64,000 nucleotides of DNA from Massilia endophytica (GTDB lineage: Bacteria > Pseudomonadota > Gammaproteobacteria > Burkholderiales > Burkholderiaceae_D). Location of the stretch: assembly GCF_021165955.1 (NCBI RefSeq), contig NZ_CP088952.1:5084001-5148000 (forward strand), written 5' to 3'. Made by a program: the position numbers and the translations under genes. Positions 32,779-41,620 of the stretch are shown here, piece by piece. The notes beneath the pieces are model-generated. The model saw nothing but the letters and a program-made list of their open reading frames with translations, was not told the origin of the DNA and ran no database searches. The number at the start of each line of letters is the position of its first letter. Position 1 is the first letter of the stretch.

Positions 32779-34380
32779 ATGTACCTGAAAAAGCCTCTCG
32801 CAGCGATGCTGCTGTTTGCCTTCGCCGCCGTGGGCGCGCCAGCGATGGCCGCCCCGGAAGGCGCTGCCGCCGCCTCCGCTGTCACGGCGCCGGCCTTCGA
32901 CCTCGACGCCGACGTCAACAAGGTGCTCAAGACCTTCGACGTGCCCGGCATCGCCATTGCCATCGTCAAGGACGGCAAGGTCGTGGCCACCAAAGGCTAC
33001 GGCGTGCGCAAGCTGGGCGAGGCGGCTCCCGTCACCGGCAAGACCCTGTTCGAAATCGCCTCGAACTCCAAGGCATTCACCGCAGCCGCCCTGGCCATGC
33101 TGGTGGACGAAGGCAAGCTGAATTGGGATGACCCGGTCAACAAGCACCTGCCGGGCTTCCAGATGGCGGATGCCTACGTCACCAATTCCATGACCGTGCG
33201 CGACCTGCTGACCCACCGCAGCGGCCTGGGCCTGGGCGCGGGCGACCTGCTGTGGTGGCCCACCACCACCTTCAGCACGGACGAAATCATCGACCGCCTG
33301 CGCTACGTGAAGCTGGCCACCAGCTTCCGCAACAGCTACGCCTACGACAACCTGCTCTACATCGTGGCCGGGAAGATCATCGCCCAGAAGGACGGCAAGA
33401 CCTGGGAAGAGTCCATGCGCTCCCGCATCCTGGATCCGCTGGGCATGAGCGGCACCACCACCAGCGTGGCCGACATGCTGAAGGCGGCGGACTTCTCCGC
33501 CCCGCACAGCCGCATCAACGACAAGATCTCCGTCGTGAAGCCCATGCCCGTGGCGAATGCCGTGGGCGCGGTGGGCATCAACACCAATGCGGAAGACATC
33601 GCGAAGTGGATGATCGCCCTGCTCAACGAGGGCAAGCTGGAAAACGGCAAGCGCCTGTTCAGCGAAGCGCAGAGCCGCGAGATGTGGACGGCGCAGACGC
33701 CGATGAAAGTGCCGAATCCGAAAGGCGTGCTGGCGGCCACGCGGCCCAACTTCAACGCCTATGGCCTGGGCTTCAACCTGCGGGATTACCGCGGCCGCAA
33801 GCTCGTGATGCACGGCGGCGCGCTGCAGGGCTTCTACTCGCGCGTGCTGATGGTGCCGGAGGAGAAGCTGGGCGTCGCCATCTTCACCAACGCCGAAAAC
33901 AGCGGCTCGATGAACGCCCTGCAATGGCGCATCCTCGACCACTATATGGGCGCCGCGCCGACGGACTGGATCAAGGCCGTGGCGGACCAGGAAGCGGAGA
34001 TGCACAAGAAGGAGCTGGAAAAGCAGGGCAAGGCGGTGGCCGCACGCGCGGCCAAGTCCCAGCCATCGCTGCCGCTGGCCTCCTATGAAGGCGACTACAA
34101 CGACGCCTGGTACGGCAAGGTAAGCATCAAGCGCGAGGGCAAGAAGCAGGTCATGGTCTTCACCCGCACGCCGGACCTGGTGGGGGAACTGGAACACTTC
34201 CAGCACGACACCTTCATCGTGCGCTGGAAGGAGCGCAACTTCAATGCCGACGCCTACGTGACCTTCTCGCTGAACCCGGACGGCAGCATCGAGCGCATGA
34301 AAATGGCCCCGATTTCCTCCGAAACCGATTTCAGCTACGACTTCGCGGACCTGGCCTTCACCCCGGTGAAAGGCAAGTAA
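32779..34380 (+). CDS. Exported serine hydrolase (class C beta-lactamase fold) with DUF3471-like tail
   Basis: A 533-residue protein. The ATG at 32779 has GGAG upstream and starts a signal peptide (cleavage near APAMA). A second in-frame ATG at 32764 lacks a ribosome site. Catalytic motifs are S95-N-S-K98 (SxxK), Y189-D-N191 (YxN) and MHGG. The last 100 residues form a beta-rich DUF3471-type domain. Relatives are penicillin-binding-protein-like esterases and D-aminopeptidases; true beta-lactamase activity cannot be assumed. It is likely cotranscribed with the M1 peptidase. Confidence 0.9.
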   Translation: MYLKKPLAAMLLFAFAAVGAPAMAAPEGAAAASAVTAPAFDLDADVNKVLKTFDVPGIAIAIVKDGKVVATKGYGVRKLGEAAPVTGKTLFEIASNSKAFTAAALAMLVDEGKLNWDDPVNKHLPGFQMADAYVTNSMTVRDLLTHRSGLGLGAGDLLWWPTTTFSTDEIIDRLRYVKLATSFRNSYAYDNLLYIVAGKIIAQKDGKTWEESMRSRILDPLGMSGTTTSVADMLKAADFSAPHSRINDKISVVKPMPVANAVGAVGINTNAEDIAKWMIALLNEGKLENGKRLFSEAQSREMWTAQTPMKVPNPKGVLAATRPNFNAYGLGFNLRDYRGRKLVMHGGALQGFYSRVLMVPEEKLGVAIFTNAENSGSMNALQWRILDHYMGAAPTDWIKAVADQEAEMHKKELEKQGKAVAARAAKSQPSLPLASYEGDYNDAWYGKVSIKREGKKQVMVFTRTPDLVGELEHFQHDTFIVRWKERNFNADAYVTFSLNPDGSIERMKMAPISSETDFSYDFADLAFTPVKGK

Positions 34381-34466
34381 ACCTGTAACAGTGAGTTTCA
34401 GAGAGAATGTTCAATGTGCAATTGCAGCATAATGGCGTCCGTTGTCAAAAATATCGGATTCCCTGA

Positions 34467-34568
34467 ATGACTGAGCTGCTCCTGTCCATTGCCGCTGTCT
34501 GCGGTTCTCTCGCTCTCGGCGTGCTGGCCTTCGCGGCTTTCATGAGCCGCCTCCAGACGCGGGACTGA
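34467..34568 (+). CDS. Possible 33-residue single-helix membrane microprotein
   Basis: A short ORF starting MTELLLSIAAVCGSLALGV and ending in SRLQTRD. It has one hydrophobic helix of about 20 residues and a short charged tail, as in small membrane regulators. It ends 6 bases before a bidirectional terminator, so it sits where a transcript end is expected. There is no strong ribosome site. It is the only coding candidate in the 224-base gap. Confidence 0.4.
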   Translation: MTELLLSIAAVCGSLALGVLAFAAFMSRLQTRD

Positions 34569-34574
34569 AAAAAA

Positions 34575-34595
34575 GGCCGGGATTCATTCCCGGCC
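34575..34595. terminator. Bidirectional rho-independent terminator
   Basis: The stem GGCCGGGA/TCCCGGCC with a 5-base loop has an A-run on the left and TTTT on the right. It can end transcription from both sides, serving the microprotein/serine hydrolase side and the convergent methyltransferase gene. Confidence 0.88.
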
Positions 34596-34604
34596 TTTTG
34601 CTTC

Positions 34605-35405
34605 TTACTTCGGTTTTACGAACTTCAGCGTCATGCGGTCGCTTTCGCCGATCGCCTGGTACTTGGCGCGGTCGGTATCCTTGTTCGTGTAGGTCGGCGG
34701 CAGCGCCCACACGCCTCCCTTGTGATCCGCCGTATCCTTCGGGTTGGCGTTCACCTCCGACTTGCCGGCCAGTTTGAAACCCACGCTCTCCGCCAGCTTC
34801 ACCACGTAAGCCTCGTGCACATAGCCCGAATCCGGCTCCGCTGGGCGCGAGGCGGGCAGGCGGTGCTCCACCACCCCGAACACGCCGCCCGGCTTCAGCG
34901 AGTCGTACACGCTGGCAAAGAGCTTCTTCATGTTCGCTTCGCCGGTCTCGGTCCAGTTATGGATGTTGCGGAAGGTGAGCACCATGTCTGCGCTGCCGCG
35001 CGGCGCGTAGCTGTAGACGCCTGCCGCGGGTTCGAAGGCGCCCAGCTGCACCTTGGAAAAGGCGGGGTTGGCGTCGAGCTTCTGCTGGAAACGTACCGCG
35101 CCGCGGCGCACGTTCTCGTTGCTCGAACCCGGCGTATTCCCGGCAGCAATCAGCTTGCCCTGCTCCTTCAGGTAGGGGCCCAGGATCTCCGTATACCAGC
35201 CGCCGCCCGGCGACAGCTCCACCACCGTCATATTGGGGCGGATGCCGAAGAAAGTCAGGGTCTCGTAGGGGTGGCGGTACACGTCGCGCTTCACGTTCTC
35301 CGGTGTGCGCTGGCTGCCTGCGATGGCTGCCTTCAGCGCCTCGTCGGCCAGGGCCGCGCCGGAAAAACTGCAGGCCAGCAGGGCGGCCGCAAAGACTCGT
35401 TTCAT
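34605..35405 (-). CDS. Exported class I SAM-dependent methyltransferase
   Basis: A 266-residue protein. I chose the ATG at 35405 because GGAGAAGAG precedes it and it begins a signal peptide (cleavage near SGAALA). The SAM-binding motif I is VVELSPGGGWYTEIL; LTFRNIHNW resembles motif IV. It belongs to the group of predicted methyltransferases (COG4798 type) that carry signal peptides, odd for a SAM-dependent enzyme because SAM is cytosolic. The substrate is unknown. It is divergent from the TldD operon and shares its regulatory region. Confidence 0.8.
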   Translation of the reverse strand: MKRVFAAALLACSFSGAALADEALKAAIAGSQRTPENVKRDVYRHPYETLTFFGIRPNMTVVELSPGGGWYTEILGPYLKEQGKLIAAGNTPGSSNENVRRGAVRFQQKLDANPAFSKVQLGAFEPAAGVYSYAPRGSADMVLTFRNIHNWTETGEANMKKLFASVYDSLKPGGVFGVVEHRLPASRPAEPDSGYVHEAYVVKLAESVGFKLAGKSEVNANPKDTADHKGGVWALPPTYTNKDTDRAKYQAIGESDRMTLKFVKPK

Positions 35406-35470
35406 GCTCTTCTCCATGTGATGTGGGGGAATGCCGCCCCGATGATGGTGTAACTCACGGTTGCGGTCAA

Positions 35471-35528
35471 GTGTCCGCACCGGACACCGTGCGGACACTT
35501 TGCGGACAGGCGGACAGCCATGTCCGCC
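35471..35528. promoter_or_regulatory. Clustered TGTCCGC/GCGGACA sites (candidate enhancer for an NtrC-type regulator)
   Basis: Six copies of TGTCCG or its complement lie within 58 bases. They include GTGTCCGCAC (35471-35480) paired with GTGCGGACAC (35489-35498). The string CGGACAGGCGGACAGC (35503-35518) occurs exactly in the cluster upstream of the efflux operon at 63748-63780. The cluster lies about 70-125 bases upstream of the predicted sigma-54 start, the usual position for an enhancer. Confidence 0.65.
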
Positions 35529-35569
35529 CCGGCGTCCAGCGCTGGCGGGCTTGCTTTCTCTTGCGTTTG

Positions 35570-35584
35570 TGGCACATTAATTGC
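35570..35584 (+). promoter_or_regulatory. Sigma-54 (-24/-12) promoter of the TldD operon
   Basis: TGGCACATTAATTGC matches the TGGCAC-N5-TTGC consensus with correct GG-to-GC spacing. Transcription would start near 35596, giving a 36-base leader before the ATG. Confidence 0.65.
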
Positions 35585-35631
35585 GTTAGTCGGCACGCTG
35601 CTCAGGTACTTACATCACCCCTGGAGATAAT

Positions 35632-37269
35632 ATGGAACGACGCGCATTTCTCAATTTCGGCGGTCTTGCCCTCGGCGGCCTGCTGCTCCCCCCATTCGGC
35701 CGCGCCATCGCCGCCGAGGAACTGCTCAAGCCCGCCGACGTGAGATTCAAGAAGATGCTGGCCGATACCGCCATGGGCGCCGCCACGCAGGCTGGCGCCA
35801 GCTACTGCGACGTGCGCATCGGGCGCTACCTGAACCAGTTCATCACCACGCGCGACCTGAACGTGGAGAATGTCACCAATACCGAGTCGGCGGGCGTGGG
35901 CGTGCGCGTGATCGCCAACGGCGCTTACGGCTTCGCGGCCACCAACGACATGTCGCCGGACGGCGTGGCTGGCGCCGCGCGCCAGGCGGTCGCCATCGCC
36001 AAGGCGAATGCCAAGCTGCAGTCCGAAACCGTGCAGCTCGCACCAACGCCGGGCGTCGGCGAAGTATCCTGGAACACGCCATACACCAAGGACTGGCGCA
36101 CGGTGCCTATCAAGGAAAAAGCCGAGATGCTCATCGCGGGCAACAAGGCTGGCATGGAAGGCGGCGCCTCCTTCATGCAGTCGCTGCTCTTCCAGGTGAA
36201 CCAGCAGAAGTACTTCGCCTCGACGGACGGCTCCTATATCGACCAGGACCTGCACCGCCTCTGGATGCCTTTCGTGGCCACGGCTGTGGACAAGGCGAGC
36301 GGCAAGTTCCGCTCGCGGAACGGCCTGTCCACGCCGGTGGGCATGGGCTACGAATACCTGGACGGCCGCAAGGAGGACAAGCTGAAAGCGGCGGGCGGCG
36401 TCACCACCCTGTACCGCAAGTCCTACGACCTGATCGAAGATGCGCGCGCCGCAGGCAAGCAGGCCAAGGCCAAGCTCACCGCCAAATCCGTGGAGCCGGG
36501 CAAATACGACCTGGTGCTCAGCCCCGAACATATGTGGCTCACCATCCATGAATCCGTGGGCCACCCCACGGAGCTGGACCGCGTTCTCGGCTACGAGGCC
36601 AATTACGCGGGCACCAGCTTCGTTACCCTGGACAAGTGGCAGAGCAAGAAGTTCAAGTACGGCTCGGACCTCGTGAACATCGTCGCGGACAAGACCGAAC
36701 CGGGCTCCCTGGGCGCCGTGGGCTACGACGACGAAGGCGTGAAGTGCAAGCGCTGGGACATCATCAAGGACGGCGTTCTGGTGAATTACCAGGCCACCCG
36801 CGACCAGGCGCACATCATCGGCGAGAAGGAATCGCACGGCTGCTCGTACGCGGACAGCTGGAGCAGCGTGCAGTTCCAGCGCATGCCCAATGTCTCCCTC
36901 AAGCCCGGTGCGAAGAAGCTCACGCCGGACGAAATGATCAAGGACGTGAAGAAGGGCATCTACATCGTGGGCGACGGCTCGTTCTCCATCGACCAGCAGC
37001 GCTACAACTTCCAGTTCGGCGGCCAGCTGTTCTACGAGATCAAGGACGGCAAGATCACCCGCCAGCTGGAAGACGTGGCCTACCAGGCCAACACCCAGGA
37101 GTTCTGGAACGCCTGCTCCGCCATGTGCGACGAGCGCGACTGGCGCATGGGAGGCTCCTTCTTCGACGGCAAGGGGCAGCCATCGCAGGTGAGTGTCGTG
37201 TCGCACGGCTCGAGCACCACGCGCTTCAACGGCATCAATGTGATCAACACCGCACGCAAGATCGGCTGA
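35632..37269 (+). CDS. TldD-family metalloprotease, copy 1, with Tat signal
   Basis: A 545-residue protein, first gene of a ten-gene operon; GGAG lies 6 bases before the ATG. The N-terminus MERRAFLNFGGLALGGLLLP is a twin-arginine signal, with probable cleavage near AIA-AEE. The zinc motif HESVGH starts at His306, matching the HExxxH of TldD; the C-terminal MCDERDWR probably supplies the Cys ligand. TldD works with TldE (PmbA) as a heterodimeric peptidase; E. coli's pair matures microcin B17 and degrades CcdA. Export of this copy would be unusual. The gene is 11 bases from pmbA copy 1 and nearly identical in length and layout to copy 2. Confidence 0.88.
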   Translation: MERRAFLNFGGLALGGLLLPPFGRAIAAEELLKPADVRFKKMLADTAMGAATQAGASYCDVRIGRYLNQFITTRDLNVENVTNTESAGVGVRVIANGAYGFAATNDMSPDGVAGAARQAVAIAKANAKLQSETVQLAPTPGVGEVSWNTPYTKDWRTVPIKEKAEMLIAGNKAGMEGGASFMQSLLFQVNQQKYFASTDGSYIDQDLHRLWMPFVATAVDKASGKFRSRNGLSTPVGMGYEYLDGRKEDKLKAAGGVTTLYRKSYDLIEDARAAGKQAKAKLTAKSVEPGKYDLVLSPEHMWLTIHESVGHPTELDRVLGYEANYAGTSFVTLDKWQSKKFKYGSDLVNIVADKTEPGSLGAVGYDDEGVKCKRWDIIKDGVLVNYQATRDQAHIIGEKESHGCSYADSWSSVQFQRMPNVSLKPGAKKLTPDEMIKDVKKGIYIVGDGSFSIDQQRYNFQFGGQLFYEIKDGKITRQLEDVAYQANTQEFWNACSAMCDERDWRMGGSFFDGKGQPSQVSVVSHGSSTTRFNGINVINTARKIG

Positions 37270-37280
37270 GGGGAGGAACG

Positions 37281-38618
37281 ATGAAGATTCTGAATCAGGA
37301 CGAGACCCGCCGCATCAGCGACAAGGTGCTGTCGCTCTGCAAGGCCGACGAATGCGTGGTGACGATCAACGGCGCCCGCACCGGCAATGTGCGCTATGCG
37401 CGCAATGCCGTATCCACGGCGGGCCTGGTGGAGGATACGCAGCTGAGCGTCTCCGTCGCCTTCGGCAAGAAGCAGGGCACGGCGAGCATCAACGAATTCG
37501 ACGACAAGTCGCTGGAAAAGGTGGTGCGCCGCGCCGAAGACCTGGCCCGCCTGGCGCCGGAGAATCCGGAATTCATGCCCACGCCGGACAAGCAGGCCTT
37601 CCGCGCATCGAGCACCTTCAGCGAGAAGACGGCCGCCATCGATCCCGAGTACCGCGCCCAGGTGGCGGCCTACAGCATCGAGCAGAGCCGCAAGAACAAG
37701 CTGGTGGCGGCAGGCTTCTTCACCGACCGCACCTCCTTCGAGACCGTGGCCAACTCGCGCGGCGTGTTTGGCTACCAGCAGCAGACCGGCGTGGACTTCA
37801 CCTGCACCGTTCGCACCGAGGACGGACGCGGCTCCGGATGGGTGAGGCGCGACGCCAACGACGTCGCCCGCTTCGACCCGCGCGCCGCTTCCGATATCGC
37901 CATCGAGAAGGCCTTGCGCTCCGTCGATGCCAAGGCGCTGGAGCCGGGCCGCTACACCGTGATCCTGGAGCCCGCCGCATCGTCGGACCTCATGGCCTAC
38001 ATGTTCTTCGACTTCGACGCGCGCAGCGCGGACGAGGGGCGCAGCTTCCTTTCCAAGAAGGGCGGCAAGAACCGCCTGGGCGACAAGCTGTTCGACGAGC
38101 AGGTGAACATCTGGGCCGACCCCTGGGACAAGGATGTGCCGGTGCTGCCGTGGGACAGCCAGAACCTGCTGGCGCGCGAACGCATGGACCTCATCAAGGA
38201 CGGCAAGGTCGCCAACATGAACTACTCGCAGTACTGGGCGAAGAAGCAGGGCAAGCGCGCCGTCGGCCAGCCGGGCAACATCATCATGGCGGGCGGCAGC
38301 AAGTCCACCGAGGAGCTGATCGCCGGGACCAAGAAGGGCATTCTCGTCACGCGCACCTGGTATATCCGCATGGTGGACCCGCAGTCCGTGCTGCTCACCG
38401 GCCTCACGCGCGACGGCACCTTCTACATCGAGAACGGCAAGATCAAGCATCCGATCAAGAACTTCCGCTTCAACGAAAGCCCCGTGACGATGCTGAACAA
38501 CATCGATGAACTGGGCCGTCCGGAAGTGCTGTCGGGAGATGAAAGCCCCTTCCAGATGCTGATTCCCTCGATCAGGGTGCGGGACTTCAACTTCACTTCG
38601 CTGTCCGACGCGGTTTAA
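37281..38618 (+). CDS. PmbA/TldE-family partner protein, copy 1
   Basis: A 445-residue protein; GGGGAGGAACG precedes the ATG. It is a typical PmbA/TldE: the N-terminal domain shared with TldD (TGNVRYARNAVSTAG), then the C-terminal barrel (EELIAGTKKGILVTRTWYIR, LLTGLTRDGTFYIENGKI). It has no HExxxH, as expected of the non-catalytic subunit, and no signal peptide, unlike its TldD partner. It lies 11 bases after tldD copy 1. Confidence 0.88.
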   Translation: MKILNQDETRRISDKVLSLCKADECVVTINGARTGNVRYARNAVSTAGLVEDTQLSVSVAFGKKQGTASINEFDDKSLEKVVRRAEDLARLAPENPEFMPTPDKQAFRASSTFSEKTAAIDPEYRAQVAAYSIEQSRKNKLVAAGFFTDRTSFETVANSRGVFGYQQQTGVDFTCTVRTEDGRGSGWVRRDANDVARFDPRAASDIAIEKALRSVDAKALEPGRYTVILEPAASSDLMAYMFFDFDARSADEGRSFLSKKGGKNRLGDKLFDEQVNIWADPWDKDVPVLPWDSQNLLARERMDLIKDGKVANMNYSQYWAKKQGKRAVGQPGNIIMAGGSKSTEELIAGTKKGILVTRTWYIRMVDPQSVLLTGLTRDGTFYIENGKIKHPIKNFRFNESPVTMLNNIDELGRPEVLSGDESPFQMLIPSIRVRDFNFTSLSDAV

Positions 38619-38629
38619 CAGGAGAGCAA

Positions 38630-40267
38630 GTGGAACGCCGCACCTTCCTCAAAGTGAGCGCCGCCGCGGGCGGCGCCCTTCTGATTCCCGTTTTCGGCGA
38701 GGCCATCGCCGAAGAGCAGCTGATCAACCCCATGGCCGTGGCCTTCAAGAAGTCGCTGGCCGATGCGGCCATGAACGCGGCAACGAAAGCCGGTGCAAGC
38801 TATTGCGACGTGCGCATCGGCCGCTACCTGAACCAGTTCATCACCACGCGCGACCTGAACGTGGAGAACATCGTCAACACGGAATCCAGCGGCGTGGGCG
38901 TGCGCGTCGTCGCCAACGGCGCCTACGGTTTCGTGGCCACCAATGTGATGACGCTGGACGCCGTGGCCGATGCGGCGCGCCAGGCGGTAGCCATTGCCAA
39001 GGCCAACGCCCGCCTGCAGTCCGAGCCGGTGCGCCTGGCGCCGGTGAAGGGCGCCGGCGAAGTCGCCTGGGCTACGCCTTTCACCAAGGACTGGCGCACC
39101 GTGCCCGTCAAGGAAAAGGCTGAAATGCTCATTGCGGCAAACAAGGCTGGCATGGACGCCGGCGCGTCCTTCATGCAGTCCATGCTCTTCCAGGTGAACC
39201 AGCAGAAGTATTTTGCATCCACCGACGGCTCCTATATCGACCAGGACTTCCACCGCCTGTGGGTGCCGTTCACCGCCACGGCGGTGGACAAGGCCAGCGG
39301 CAAGTTCCGCACGCGCGACGGCCTCTCGTCGCCAGTGAGCATGGGCTACGAATTCCTCGACGCGAAGCCGCAGCACAAGATCCGCGCGGCGGGCGGCGTG
39401 ACCACGCTGTATAACGGCTCCTACGACTTGGTCGAGGATGCGCGCGCGGCGGGCAGGCAGGCAAAGGAAAAGCTCACGGCCAAATCCGTTGAGCCGGGCA
39501 AGTACGACCTGGTGCTCAGTCCCGAACATCTCTTCCTGACGATCCACGAGTCCGTGGGCCATGCCACGGAGCTGGACCGCGTGCTCGGCTACGAAGCCAA
39601 CTACGCAGGCACCAGCTTCGCCACCCTGGACAAGTGGGAGTCGAAGAAATTCCAGTACGGCTCGAAGATCGTCAACTTCGAGGCGGACAAGAACACTCCG
39701 GCCTCCCTCGGCTGCGTGGGCTACGACGACGAAGGCGTGCCAGCGAAACGCTGGGATATCATCAGGGACGGCGTGCTGGTGAACTACCAGGCCACGCGCG
39801 ACCAGGCTCACATCATCGGCGAGAAGGAGTCGCATGGCTGCTCCTTCGCCGACAGCTGGAGCAGCGTGCAGTTCCAGCGCATGCCCAATGTCTCGCTCAA
39901 GGCGGGCAGGAAGAAGCTGGCGCCGGACGAAATGGTGAAGGACGTAAAGAAGGGCATCTACATCCTGGGCCGCGGCTCCTATTCCATCGACCAGCAGCGC
40001 TACAACTTCCAGTTCGGCGGCCAGCTGTTCTACGAAATCAAGGACGGAAAGATCACCCAGCCCCTGGGCGACGTGGCCTATCAGGCGAATACCCAGGATT
40101 TCTGGAATGCGTGCACCGCCATGTGCGATGAGCGCGACTGGCGCATGGGCGGCTCCTTCTTCGACGGAAAGGGACAGCCATCGCAGGTGAGCGCCGTGTC
40201 CCACGGTTCCTCCACCACGCGCTTCAACGGCATCAACGTGATCAACACCGCCCGCAAGATCGACTAA
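38630..40267 (+). CDS. TldD-family metalloprotease, copy 2, with Tat signal
   Basis: A 545-residue protein, exactly the length of copy 1, and similar along its whole length by eye. The start is a GTG at 38630 with GGAGAG upstream. MERRTFLKVSAAAGGALL is a near-perfect Tat motif (RRTFLK). The zinc motif HESVGH again begins at residue 306. It differs from copy 1 mainly in the N-terminal third and around residues 240-260. With pmbA copy 2 it forms a tandem duplicate of the first pair; the spacing between all four genes is 11 bases. Confidence 0.88.
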   Translation: MERRTFLKVSAAAGGALLIPVFGEAIAEEQLINPMAVAFKKSLADAAMNAATKAGASYCDVRIGRYLNQFITTRDLNVENIVNTESSGVGVRVVANGAYGFVATNVMTLDAVADAARQAVAIAKANARLQSEPVRLAPVKGAGEVAWATPFTKDWRTVPVKEKAEMLIAANKAGMDAGASFMQSMLFQVNQQKYFASTDGSYIDQDFHRLWVPFTATAVDKASGKFRTRDGLSSPVSMGYEFLDAKPQHKIRAAGGVTTLYNGSYDLVEDARAAGRQAKEKLTAKSVEPGKYDLVLSPEHLFLTIHESVGHATELDRVLGYEANYAGTSFATLDKWESKKFQYGSKIVNFEADKNTPASLGCVGYDDEGVPAKRWDIIRDGVLVNYQATRDQAHIIGEKESHGCSFADSWSSVQFQRMPNVSLKAGRKKLAPDEMVKDVKKGIYILGRGSYSIDQQRYNFQFGGQLFYEIKDGKITQPLGDVAYQANTQDFWNACTAMCDERDWRMGGSFFDGKGQPSQVSAVSHGSSTTRFNGINVINTARKID

Positions 40268-40278
40268 GGAACGCACCC

Positions 40279-41616
40279 ATGAAACTGCTGAACCAGGAAG
40301 AAGCACAGACTATCGCGCGGAAGGTGATGGCGCTGTCCAAAGGAGACGAATGCCGCGTGGCCATGAGCGGCAGCCGCAAGGGCAACGTGCGTTATGCGCG
40401 CAACAGCGTGTCCACTGCGGGGCAGGTGCAGAACACCCAGCTGTCCGTCAGCGTCGCCTTCGGCAAGCGCCAGGGAACGGCCACGATCAACGAGTTCGAC
40501 GACAAGTCGCTGGAAAAGGCCGTGCGCCGCGCGGAGGAAGTGGCGCGCCTCGCGCCGGAGAACCCGGAGTTCCTGCCCGCCATCGGCAAGCAGGATTTCA
40601 AGCCGTCCGCCACCTTCAACCCGAACGCCAGTGCCTTCGATCCTGAATACCGCGCCGAAGTGGCGTTCCAGAGTATCGACGCCGCCCGCAAGAAGGGCCT
40701 TGTTGCCGCAGGCTTCTTCTCCGACCACACGGGCTTCGAATGCATCGCCAACTCGAATGGCGTTTTCGGCTACCAGGAGCTGGCCAGCCTGAACTTCACC
40801 CTTACCGCGCGCACCGAGGACGGCAGCGGTTCTGGCTGGGTAAGCCGCGCCGCCTACGATCCGAAGCAGTTCGATGCGCGTTCGGCGTCCGAGGTGGCAA
40901 TCGAGAAGGCGCTGCGCTCGGTCGAAGCCAAGGCGCTGGAGCCGGGCCGCTACACCGTGATCCTGGAGCCGAACGCTTCCTCCGACCTGCTGAACTTCAT
41001 GTTCGGCGCCTTCGACGCGCGTGCGGCGGACGAGGGACGCAGTTTCCTCGCCAAAAAAGGCGGCGGCAACCGCGTCGGCGACAAGCTGTTCGACGAGCAG
41101 GTGAGCGTCTGGGCCGATCCGTGGGACCCGAACGCGCCCGTGCTGCCATGGGACCAGAGCTCGATGATGGCACGCGCCCGTACGGACCTTATCCGCGACG
41201 GCAAGGTGGCATCGCTGGAATACAGCCGCTTCTGGGCCCAGAAGCAGGGCAAGGCGGCCACCGCGAGCCATGGCAACATCATCATGGCGGGCGGCAGCAA
41301 GTCCACCGAGGAGCTGGTGGCCAGTATGAAGAAGGGCATTCTCGTCACGCGCACCTGGTATATCCGCATGGTCGATCCCCAGTCCGTGCTGCTGACAGGC
41401 CTCACGCGCGACGGCACGTTCTATGTGGAGAACGGGCAGATCAAGTACCCAGTGAAGAACTTCCGCTTCAACGAAAGCCCGGTCGCCATGCTGAACAACA
41501 TCGAGGAGCTCGGCAAGCCCATGCTGATCGGCGAAGCGGACTCCCGTTTCCGCATGATGGTGCCAGCGATGAAGGTCCGGGAGTTCAACTTCACCTCGAA
41601 GTCGGACGCGGTCTGA
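40279..41616 (+). CDS. PmbA/TldE-family partner protein, copy 2
   Basis: A 445-residue protein, the same length as copy 1 and colinear with it (RYARNSVSTAGQV, LVASMKKGILVTRTWYIR, LLTGLTRDGTFYVENG). It has no zinc motif and no signal peptide. It is expected to pair with TldD copy 2, although mixed pairs are possible. It is followed 4 bases later by the DUF4159 gene. Confidence 0.88.
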   Translation: MKLLNQEEAQTIARKVMALSKGDECRVAMSGSRKGNVRYARNSVSTAGQVQNTQLSVSVAFGKRQGTATINEFDDKSLEKAVRRAEEVARLAPENPEFLPAIGKQDFKPSATFNPNASAFDPEYRAEVAFQSIDAARKKGLVAAGFFSDHTGFECIANSNGVFGYQELASLNFTLTARTEDGSGSGWVSRAAYDPKQFDARSASEVAIEKALRSVEAKALEPGRYTVILEPNASSDLLNFMFGAFDARAADEGRSFLAKKGGGNRVGDKLFDEQVSVWADPWDPNAPVLPWDQSSMMARARTDLIRDGKVASLEYSRFWAQKQGKAATASHGNIIMAGGSKSTEELVASMKKGILVTRTWYIRMVDPQSVLLTGLTRDGTFYVENGQIKYPVKNFRFNESPVAMLNNIEELGKPMLIGEADSRFRMMVPAMKVREFNFTSKSDAV

Positions 41617-41620
41617 CGCC

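Noticed and set aside
32779..34380. Antibiotic-resistance AmpC beta-lactamase
   Set aside because: SxxK, YxN and HGG motifs show only the fold; the DUF3471-like tail and the length of 533 residues point to a serine hydrolase of unknown substrate.
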